Assembly (NCBI RefSeq): GCF_024362695.1
Contig: NC_065421.1
Span: 11,408,598 to 11,472,597 of the forward strand
Length of the DNA: 64,000 bases
Direction of reading: 5' to 3'
Origin: Pectinophora gossypiella
Lineage: Eukaryota > Arthropoda > Insecta > Lepidoptera > Gelechiidae
The notes under the pieces were generated by a model. The model had not been told where the DNA came from. It saw only the letters and a list, made by a program, of their open reading frames with translations, and made no database searches. The position numbers and the translations under genes are program-made. Positions 12,801-24,800 of the stretch are shown here, piece by piece (the stretch's first letter is position 1; every line of letters starts with the position of its first letter).

Positions 12801-15800
12801 GACGGCCAGACGGCGGCGGCCGGGCCGGACCAGGCTGGCTGCGACTGCTCCTCCAGCAAGTACGGATGCTGCCCTGACGGACAAACCGAGGCGAAAGGAG
12901 AGAAGTTCTTGGGATGCACTGATGTTCCTGAGAATAGACAAGGTAAACTGGAGCTCTAGACAGAGGGGTTATGTACAAATGTTCTTTTTAACATGATGGA
13001 TAATCGATATGGGCGATCGGCTGATCCCTTGTCACCATAAAGGTCATCTTATCCTTCTTACGACTCTGTATCAACAGTGACTGGACGTTGTGTTCGGATT
13101 ACTTTCGGCCCTGCCCACCATATTTGGGGTTACAGGCGTGTGAGTTTATGTATGTACGTAAACGGGAGTTTTGACTATTATCCTATGGCAATCTAAAAGT
13201 TCCTTTACTTTGCATCGAAATCATATTTATTATAACTCCATCATCACATACAAGATGCAAAAAACAGAACTAGATAAGTAACTCGGTTCATACAACTTGC
13301 AAACTGAAATGAATGTCTTATTTCCCTGCGTTATATGTCCTATTCTAATGAATGAAATGATCTTCTAGCTGCCTGCAGTCTGTCGACGGACCGTGGTTCT
13401 TGCCGCAACTACTCGGTCTACTGGTATTATGACATGGAATACGGCGGTTGTTCTCGCTTCTGGTACGGAGGGTGTGAAGGCAACGGCAATCGGTTCTCTA
13501 GCAAGGAAGAGTGTGAGGATGTGTGCGTCCAACCACCACCCAAGGGTTAGTACAGCATCTATAATTTGAAAATTTGTTCCTAATATAATATATTATTTGA
13601 GCAAGTAAGCCACCCGTGGAAACTTGGAACTCCTTGCTTTCAGACAGGATATTATTTAGAACAGATGTTTCTCTAACTAACAGCAACTTAACAGCCTCCG
13701 TGATCTAGTGGTTAGAGCGTTAGGCTCACGATCTGGAGGTCCGGGTTCGATTCCCGATGGGGACATTGTCGAAATCACTTTGTGAGGCTGTCCTTTGTTT
13801 GGTAAGGACTTTTCAGGCTTGAATCACCTGATTGTCCGAAAAAGTAAGATGATTCCGTGCTTCGGAGGGCACGTTAAGCCGTTGGTCTCGGCTATTAGCC
13901 GTAAAAACACCTCCACCAACCCGCATTGGAGCAGCGTGGTGGAGTATGCTCCAAACCCCCTCGGGTTGAATGAGAGGAGGCCTGTGCCCAGCAGTGGGAC
14001 GCACATAGGCTGTTTATGTATGTGTGTTTCTCTAAACATTCGAAGTTTCTGTTACAGTTTCGTGTTAATGAAGGTGATCTAATATCAAATTTTATTTATG
14101 GTCTTTTGGGGCTCTTTTCTGCTCTATTCTTCGATAGTTACACTTGTTCAATGGAGAACACCAGCTATCTCCTATTTAAGGCTTAATTTCAACCGTTTCT
14201 CTCCACAGATGCCTGCAAGCTACCAAAGGTCAAGGGCGCATGCCAGGGCTACCATCTGCGCTGGTACTACGACTCTGTTCGCGAACAGTGCGGGCAGTTC
14301 ATATTCGGAGGCTGCCTCGGCAATGCCAACAACTACGAGAGCCGGGAACTATGCCAGGAGCGGTGCGAGCCTGCTAGGAGTGATGGTGAGATTCATTTAC
14401 TTGTTGAAGAAGCTCTTCTAAGTGAAATACTTGAAGCATTCTTACCGTACAATACATATGCCAGGTGAATGCGCTCTTCGGTTGGTTAACATCTGTACCT
14501 ACCAATCGTGTGGACTGTACGTTGTCATGTAGACCGTGAAAATCTTCGCCCCTTTAGTCAAATTTAAAAACAAAGTTCTCAGTTTCAAAACGGTAAATTG
14601 TCGAACATAATCTCTCTCTCTTTATTTAAGAGCTACGCTCTTGTCAGTGGAGTAATCGCCATTCCTCTCTTCTTCCCGCCAAAACCTTCACCTCCAGAAT
14701 ATAATACTATTCATATTTTAATTCATGTTTTAAATCAGATCAAATAAAATAATCTTCTATATATAGTACGTTACTAATAAGGTATTGTATATAAGTTTTC
14801 ATAGTTACTCAACCTGTTTTCCTTCGTATCTTGAAATTCGCTACCAATCTCCCAGACCAATGCAAGCTGCCAATCGACCGGGGCTCTTGTGCCGGCAACT
14901 TTGGTCGCTGGGGCTTCAACTCGGAGACGGGCCGCTGCGAGCAGTTCATCTGGGGAGGATGTGAGGGCAACGCAAACAGATTTGGATCTGAAGCCGCTTG
15001 TGTCATGCGCTGCGACCCGCCGGGCGCGCTCAAACGTAAGTACCAGAGGTTTGGATAAAATGGTGTGTGGTAGATTCTTAGTATTGAATGGAATGGTATT
15101 AATTTTGGAAAATCTGAATGCTTTACTTACTGTACGGTAGAATTAAATGGAACGGTACGATATAATAAAATTGTCGAAGTAAACTGAGAATTGATTAAGA
15201 TTAATGAACCAAGAGAATAGCCAAAATGAAGATCTTAAGGCCTAAAATAATCTCAGAGCTGTTTACTTAGGCAAAAGACCTACTGACAACAACAGAATAA
15301 ATAATTTGAAACTCTCAAAACTTTTACCTACCTACTTATCTACTGTCTCTCTCTCCCTACTTCTTTTTTTAACTATGGTGATGGTCCAGTAGCTAACAAA
15401 GCACCTCTTCCCTAACTTTCCCGCTGGTATTGTTGTGACTAACCCCTGCGCAGCCGCATGCACGGAGCCGCAGGAGGTCGGCAACTGCACGGAGAAGCAA
15501 GCGTTGTGGTCGTTCAGCCAATCGGAGAACCGCTGCGTGCCGTTCTACTACACCGGCTGCGGAGGCAACGGCAATAGGTTCGACTCCGAAGAACGCTGCA
15601 TGGAGTCTTGTCCCAGTGCTTATGGTAAGATTTGGCTTAGTTCCAAGATCTAGATTCCAGCTGATAGTTAGTGAATCAGCTGACGCCGCCATTTTGACGA
15701 AATGACAGTAAATACTTAATTAGATAATTTATTTGAGTTACCTACCTCGGTCAAATGAGTAGGCAAAACGGTAAATATTAAAAAAAATCAACTGAACGGC

Positions 15801-18800
15801 TAAATGTCATTGGACACCTATAACATCGGTTTTCAATGGTATAATTAAACTGTAATAATACAGCAACAAGGTACCTAATTTATAGATAAATTCAAATTAA
15901 TTATTAGATATATTGAGTTGAAATAATAATGTTAGAGAATTTTAAATATCATTATGTGCATTTTAGCATGACTTGCCTGGTGTGTACTAACTTTCTTACT
16001 TGTGGTGGTTACTTGCTTTTTTGAAAACTTCAGTATAAATTATCTACTTCGTATAATTATATTTTTCTTCGTGACATCAATCATTTCCAATATAACTTGC
16101 AATCTTTTTGAAAGGAGTTATCCAATCTGTTACTTTTGCAGATTATCTAGGGTGCCTTTCTGTAATCAGGTAAGTATATTTATGTATTAAATAATGAATG
16201 ATGCTTGCAGTGCAAGACGTATGCACGCTACCAGCTGTCACTGGAGAATGCGCAGACTACAGGGAGCGATGGTACTACGACACTGCTGAGAAGAGGTACG
16301 TTCAAGAGTCCCATCTCACTAGAACACCATGGTGGCGTAACCACGGTCATGCCACAAACAAAATGTAGATTATGCAATTGTATAAACCTCACGTGCAGAG
16401 CCAACATGCGCAATGTGATAAAATCGTCGAAATCGATAAGTTTGTTTTTTCCTTAACATGCGTGTCACGTGATTTTGTTCTTATTTTAACAGAACGACAT
16501 GACTTATTTAGGTTCACATCATCATCATCAATTTAGGAGCCACGCTCTTGTCGGTGTAGCATTTTCCATTCCAGTCTATCAAAGGCCAATTCCTTGAATT
16601 CCCTATAAGACATGACGTTAACCTTTTCTTTAATCTGTTCCATGTAAGCTCTTCTTGGTCTTCCCCTTCCTCTCTTTCCTTCTATGATGTTTTTAATAAA
16701 TTCGTCGTGTCTTATTAGGTATCCAATCATATTGCCTCTTCTGTCCTCAATAATTCTCAGTATTTGTCTCTATTCCCTTACTTTTACTAGCACTTCCTCA
16801 TTTGTAACCCTTTCTGTCCAACTTATTCTTTCCATTCTCCAGTGATACCACCAGCTCTTCAATCTTACTTGATAATGCAACTCGAAAATGAAACTTAAAG
16901 ATCTTCCCCATATTTACAAAGACAGTTTTTACTGGAATATTCCAAATCCCCTTATCGACTTTGATACTGAAGAACTTAACAATAATAATTCCGACATCAC
17001 CAAAGACAATCATCATCACGGAAAAAAGGTTGCAGCATCACTACATCGCCAGATTTAGGTACGAGTAGGTAAATGAACGACAACTTCTAGACCTAAAACT
17101 CTGCTGTTACACACCATGACCGACTCTTTCTCTTTGTGTCGAAACTATTTATCTGTTGCAAGTTCAAAGAAACCTAAAGCTAAAAGATCACTCCTCCATG
17201 TATCAGATGCTCTCGATTCTTCTACGGCGGCTGCGGCGGCAACGGCAACAGTTTCGCCACAGAGCAGGAGTGCCAGAACCGCTGCCAGGAGCGACAGCTC
17301 ACCACCACCGCGGCGCCTCCGCAGGAACCCGAGCCGTTTAGACAAGGTACGATCACCAGCATTATTAAAGTCATAATACCGAATGTTCTTATAAAATCTA
17401 AACCCCATTGTTTAACTATTGTGTCTGGAAATATCAGTGTTAGGAAACTTGAATAAGCTTACTAGGAACATATTGGATTTTTGACACAAAATACTAAATA
17501 TGTCACGGTCTTCTTCTTAGGTAGAATACCAACCTCATCAACCCTGGTGTCAGGGTTACTATTGAGCCGCCAAAGGCCCCTGACATGGCTCATGTAACGA
17601 CTACTTACTTACATCAGTAAGTAGTAACCGGGACCAACGGCTTAACGTGCCTTCCGAAGCACCGATCATCTTACTTTTTGGACAATCAGGTGATCAGCCT
17701 GTAATGTCCTAACCAAACTAGGGATCACAAAGTGATTTTTGTGATATGTCATGTCCCCACCGGGATTCGAACCCGGGACCTCCGGATCGTGAGCCCAACG
17801 CTCAACCACTGGACCACGGAGGCCGTTGATGTCATGGTATTAATAACATTCATAGGTACTTACTGAAACCTCTTTTTCTTCCATAAGGGTAATTTGGAGT
17901 AAGCTATTGGGGATCACAACCGCTTTCGAGATTGCAGCACGAAATAACTTGTCTATTTTTTGAAATGGGTATAATTTTACTGCCTCATAATAACAATATT
18001 TTAGGCGATTTATTGTGACAGATCTCACGATCAGACGTTCTCGATATGGAATTTCAACTCTTATTAACTTAACTTTCGACCATAACTAACCAAATAAACA
18101 CCTACAGAATTCTGCTTCCTGGAGAAGGACCCAGGCCCGTGCAGTCAGTTGGAGACGCGTTGGGCGTACGACGCGTCCCTCGGCGCATGCGCAACGTTCG
18201 ACTACGGCGGCTGCGGCGGCAATAGGAACAACTTCCCCTCCGAGGAGTACTGCCAGTACTACTGCAAACAGACACAGGGTATACAAGCATGTTTAGGAAT
18301 TCCAGAACCTTTCCTAATGAGGAGCAACTTGGAATAATTTAAGACAATTTAAGACTTAGAATGATTTGTACAGTGTGGAAACGAAAGCGGTATGTCAAGA
18401 CCTTACGAAGTGGAATTCCGTAGTGTCTAAGCTTTTTCCGTCTTGAGATTTCACGTGCCTTTTACCCCTACATAGACTCGCAAGGATCAAGTTTACTCGA
18501 TACTATCTTCAGTTGGTGTATAAATACCTCTTTCAATCTGCAGGAAGGAATTGTAAACAAGAGTTTAAACTTCACTAAGTATCTTTTATATTCCAGACAT
18601 CTGCCAACTGCCGATGCGTGCGGGACCGTGTTATGCCTCTATAATGCGGTTCTTCTACGACCCCGTCACCGACTCCTGCAGCCAGTTCACCTATGGAGGC
18701 TGCGATGGCAATGGCAATAAGTACGATATCGATTGTATCCTTAGTAGGTACCGTTGGAGACTCCCAATCAAGAAGGACAAATAGATATAGCAAAACTTTT

Positions 18801-21800
18801 GAAGATCTCGCTTTTCTGGAATAACATTCAAAGAAGTGATTCTAGTAAATTACTAGACAGGAGGGATAGTTTTACTTCTCTTCGTCGTCCTCGACAGCGA
18901 TGTTAGAAATGTTACAGAATTTTAGAATGTACTTATTTTAAATTATTGTATTTTGTCCACTTAGCTTCGGGAGCCTGGAGGACTGTGAGAGACGATGCAG
19001 GACCAGCGCACCAGCCACCACTACTACTGTTGCTCCAGCCACTCCGGTAAGTACAGTCCAGAACTTATTAGTGGTAAATATGACTTGCACAAAATCTTCC
19101 TTTTGCATTACAAAGACGGTAGAGTCGAACATACATAGTATATCAGTTACTCCATGGTGTAACACAGAAAAATTTGGACGGAAGGTGGATGTTCGTACTT
19201 GTACAATTTTAATTCTCGCGTCACGATACCCACTGCCAAAGCAATTTCAATGCTTTACTGACAAAACTTAAAGTCTTAGATTTCCGCAATAAGTTAATGA
19301 TGGTTTTCACCAAAATGTTTTCCCTATGTCCAGCCTCAGCCAGAGCTCCCGAGAGAATGCTACGCCCCTCAACAGCTGGAGGAGTGTGCGGGTGAGGGCG
19401 AGGTGTGGTACTTCGACCAGGCGCGGCAGGACTGCGTGGTGCATCAGAACCTGGACGCGGGACCGTATTGTAGGAGTACTGGTGTCTTCAGCTCTGAGGA
19501 AGCCTGCCTCAGGAGTTGCGGCGTTTTCAGAGATCTTGGTAAATATTTTAAAAAAATCGTGACGGATGACTACTATCGAAAATCTATTAGCATTATATGC
19601 GTGTACCTACATAAGAAAACAAAGATTGTTTGTTGTAAAATGTCTCGCTACTGAACACACTACCTCAACCGAAAGGAGCTGCTCGATTGCGGGAGTGTTT
19701 GAACTGGTAAGGTTAACTAATCCATTTTATAAACGACGACTTCCACACAAGAAAAAACCCAAAACATCTCTAATACCCAAAACAACTTTATTCGCACGGG
19801 TTATATCAAGCTCCTCCCTCTGCAGATGTGTGCCGGTATCCTCTGGACCCTGGCCCGTGTCGCGCCGCCATCCCCAAGTTCTTCTTCGACCCCGTCACGA
19901 GCCGCTGTGAGCCGTTCACATACGGCGGCTGCCACGGCGGACCTAACCGCTTCTCTACTGCTGAGGAGTGTGACAGAGTCTGCAAACCTGAGACTGGTAT
20001 GTTCATTAGCAAAAGAATTTTTAGGGTCCACTCTAGTAAATTAAAGTCGTTTGAATTATGTGGTTTAAAATATATCTGGTGAAGAGATCATTATCGTCGT
20101 TTAATATAACATAAATAGCCATTCAACGACTGTAGACGAACCCATCTGCTGCGGATTGGATTGGTGGCGAAAAGTTCTTTTCCCAAATTTAGCCAACCGG
20201 GAATCTTTTAGGGGCTCCTGGTTTGGTTGTTTAGATGTCACTATACTACTGTAAGAAACGAATTTCTTCCACCAGATCCGTGCAAGCAGCGCCCGGAGCC
20301 GGGCAACTGTCTTGGCTACGAGGTGAAGTGGTACTTCGACGACTCGCGCGACCTCTGCAACCAGTTCGCCTACACCGGATGCGACGGCAATGACAACAGG
20401 TGACCATAATATGTTTAGCTTTTACCTTACATTCCCTATTTATCTCAAAAAATAGAATAGGTAATTTGATTGTCAATTTTCAGTCTAGATATATTATGAG
20501 AAAAACCTAACACATTTTTCCTTAATACTTAAGTGCGTAGTAGTCACATCCTGCATGTTTTATCTTTGGTGGCCCAAAGGTAATTCTGACAGACACTAGG
20601 GTTGATACGGTTGGTCATCAACTTCCCCACGACAGGAGAACTTACAGATGTCGCAATTTAGACAAAACTTTTAAGACTTTTTCCTATGAACAGGTTCGAC
20701 AGTCAAGCGGACTGTGAAGGAAGATGCAGGAAAGGACAGCCAGCAGAGGCGACTACAACTCCGGCTGCACCACCACCACAGGTATTTTTTTTTAAAGTAC
20801 CTATTTGTTGCTGATGTATTGTGTCAATATGTAGGTGAATACTTTGAATGGTTTGACTCGCAAACTTTTATAATTTATATTCGAACTTGAGGCTTCGGGT
20901 TTGGTAATAAAGATCATCAATGATTCTTGCCAATAGCCGTCTGTGGGAGAAGAATGTCGCACGCCAGCCTCCCTGGAACCATGCGGCGCCAACGTGACAG
21001 CGTTCTACTACGACGAGCGCTCGCGCAGCTGCCAGGGCGCGTACATCGGCGGCTGCGGCATCCTCAACCGGTATCGCACTGAGGAGGAGTGCGAGCGACG
21101 GTGCGGAGCCTTCCAAGGGATTGGTACGTCGCAAGATGTTCTTACATACCGTAAATACATTCAGTTATTGATATATATGCCAGATGCCTGTCCCCATCAT
21201 ATCCTAGTCAGAACTTTATACCAAATGTGGCTACCAGTTGTCCTTTCTTCTGGTGACTTGTGAATATTTTTTTATTCCTTTCTGAGCTACAATGTTTTTA
21301 ACCAATATTCTCGCTTTCTCTCTCAGACGTGTGCGCATCTCCTCTCGACCCTGGTCCATGCAGAGGAGCGTTCCCGAAGTTCTACTACGACTCTGTGACG
21401 AGCCGCTGCGAGCCGTTCTCATACGGCGGCTGCCACGGCGGACCCAACCGCTTCTCCACCGAGGATGAATGCGAGGAAGTCTGTGGAGCTGCTCCAGGTC
21501 AGTCCATGCTACTTTACAGTGCCGAGAGCGTTCCGGATCGGAAAGCGAGAGTTTGCAGGAAGCCGTTCCGCATCCATTCAAGTTTACACAAACTCTACTA
21601 CGGAAATTTCCGCCTCGAAGTGCTTTCGGGACTACCGCCGTTTAAGCCTCATCTACGCTTTCTCACTAACCATGGACTGGAACATTTTTGAGCAACAGCG
21701 TAGTTTCCTACTACCACAGCAGAAAAACAGATTTATTAAGACATCTCCTAACCAACTCAGATTTCTGATCTATCTCTATCTCAAACGTAACTTTTCACTT

Positions 21801-24800
21801 CTTATTAATACGACTTATTCGGAGGGTTATCACAAACATTCTCTGCTCACCAACATTGCCAACAAAGCATAGCATTCCACAATTGCTTGAGCACATAAGT
21901 GCACTAACGGTGGAGGGGTGGCGGCCACAGCCCCGGCGTGCCTGCAGGCGGCGGACAGTGGGCGGCCGTGCGCGGCGCCGGCGCAGCGCCGCTGGCACTA
22001 CAGCGCGCAGCACCAAGACTGCGTGGTCTTCGCATACTCCGGCTGCGGCGGCAATCAGAACAACTTCCTCTCCTACGAGGACTGCCTGACGCTCTGCAAG
22101 CCAAGCGACCCTGGTACTTCCTGTCGCTTCGCCAATAGTGGTGCCTGAACAACAGGGATGGGAAGAATCCGTTGATAGATCGATGAAACACCAAGGCCTC
22201 ATTTATAAAGAAGCGGTGCATTGTGTGATAGATTTTTATAACTACGTAGTATGCTTGATCGATACAGTGACCCACCGAATTACCTACAGACAACTTTCTT
22301 CCTACTCCTCGCGTGACAGTCACCACGTCTTGCCAGCTTTAGCTCTCATCTTCACCGCCTGCGCCCACGCTTGCATCTTCTTCCATGCACGTTGTCACAC
22401 ATGTTCTAACCATCGTAGTGTTCTCCGTCAAATGTCACGTCATCGTCTCATCCATCTGCTGTCCCATGGATCGATGACGGTTGCTGATTTGAGTCTGGTC
22501 AATGAAAGCTTAAATAGAAAATGAATCTATCTCTTTCTTTTTCCTCTAGAGATCCTAGTTAAAAGAGTAGAACGGGATTTCAAATTTAATTGTGTCACAT
22601 TAATAAGCTTTCATTGACCAATCTACCATCTCTTCTTATTTACAAATGAACATTTCACAACAGACACGAACGAAGTGATCCCATCCAACTGCGACCGCTA
22701 TGTGGAGGAATGCCGCACAATCCAGTGCCAGTACAGCGTCCAGCGTACGCGCACAGCTGACGGCTGCGAGCGGTGCTCCTGTGTTCAAGTAGAGATCGAC
22801 TGCGAGCCACTACGGCAGGAGTGCGAGAGGCTCAAGTGCACTTATGGCATGGAGAGGGCTGTTGGCGACGACGGATGCGAGAGGTCAGTACTGTTGTTTG
22901 AAACTTGCTAGTTTAGTTGAAGACATCTGCACATCAGGATGGGCAGAACTGCAAATAACCAGTGCTGGGGCCACCGACTTACAACCACACTTGGTATTGA
23001 AATCCTAAGTCGTAGGTAGATCGGAATGATGGCGGCAGCTTACCAACCTGCCCACAAAATTTTCTATGACTCTAGGTAGATATGTCAGTAAGTAAACTAA
23101 CTAGGGGTGAACGTATGGACGAAGTTGTCTCAGTCTCTCAATATCTTACTCTATAGCAACCTTCAGTCGACTAACCTCCATAAACCCCATGCTCCACCAC
23201 CAGATGCCGCTGCATCGACCACCCATGCGCCGGCAAGCAGTGCCCGGCTGGCGAGCGCTGCGTGGCTAACGCTTACCGCGACCCGCTCACACAGGACGCC
23301 AGATACGCCGCCGATTGCAGAACAAGTGAGTACTTTGCGTTATATGTGGATTCTAATGTGGCTTTTTATAGATTTGTCAACTGTCAGGCGAGTTAAGTGC
23401 TAAGGGCTCTAGGTAAACAACAGCATTCCCGAGAGTGCCCAGGTTTGCGTTATTTTAGTTATACCCATAGATTGACAGAGGTAAGTGCTGATGAAGATAA
23501 TAAAACTTGTGAAAAGCAAGAGGAAAAAGAAGTATGTTGGACAACTACAGTGTAGTTCATCAGTGCACAATATCGTGTAACATAAGATCCCGACCAAATT
23601 AAACCTCCCGTTAAATGCAAGAAATAGTTATCCTCCAATGTCTTCTAAAATTTTCTTCATGTGAACTATCAAAACACTAACAAATCTGTTTACCCACAGT
23701 GAACAAGCCAGGGCAATGCCCAGCGGAGCTGACAACGGAAGGCGGCGCGTGTCGACGAGAGTGTAATGACGACGCGGACTGTCGCGGCGCCGGCAAGTGC
23801 TGCTCCGCTGGCTGCAGCCAGCTGTGTCTGGAACCAGCCACGCCCACCAGCCCCGCGCCACGGACCACCGCATATGTTCCTGGTCAGTATGTGACAATTC
23901 GTCTTTTGGTTCATATATTTGTTGAAGTTGCTTACAGCTGTGTCTAGAACTTTCCTCACCAACCAGCTCTGCGTCACGCTGGCTGCATAATATACTCTTG
24001 GTCAGCACATGAAGTCTTTTGATTCACAGATTTCTTGCAGTTAACGTCTGACCAATAGCAGATATAAAGTGCAATATTTTTCGATACCGCCGAATCTGCT
24101 CCATATTACAATTACTTCCTCTACTAAGTTGACACTATATTGTATCCACACAGAGCTACCACAAGCGCCGCAAGCCAACCCCGAGACGGAGCCGCAAGTG
24201 ACGTCAGAGGAAGGCGGCCTCGCAACCCTAAGGTGTCTGTTCCACGGCAACCCGCCGCCCAAGATCACCTGGAGACGCGGAGAGATCACCGTGAGTCGCT
24301 TTCACTAGCATCTTATACCCATTCTAAATCAAGAGCCCTGAGTCCAGAGGGCCTGGTCGAGAGACAAATTAATGTCTCTATATCTACTCTGACATTTGAC
24401 AAGTGCTAATTATAACAGGGACGATTCCTACCGATTCGCGGGTGTAATACGTTAGTAAATTGAACATTTGTCACTAGCTTCTAATCCGGATTTCGCTTAT
24501 CTATTCTGAAAGGATAATGGGAATATACCTATAGGAACTGACATCTACTCCAATCGTCCAATAAACTTACTAGATCAGGCTTTTCCAAACCCAAAATCTT
24601 CTAACTCAACAGATCGACGGCACAGTAGGCCGCTACAGGCTCCTCTCAGACGGGGCGCTGGAGATCGTGTCTCTATACCGCAACGACTCGGGAGTATATA
24701 TCTGCGTGGCAGACAACGGCCTGGGCACCGCGCGACAGGAGGTGCGACTACAGGTTAATGGTGAGTGCCCTAGCTACCGCATGGAGTTATCTAACACCAG

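Noticed and set aside
13694..13766. tRNA-like sequence
   Set aside because: A and B boxes and a tRNA-like stem pattern are visible, but the 3' end does not pair with the GCCTCCG 5' end, and the same sequence heads several SINE copies in the window.
16533..16730. Small antisense gene
   Set aside because: The frame has the EGKRGRGRPR signature of a non-LTR element C-terminus and is truncated at both functional ends.
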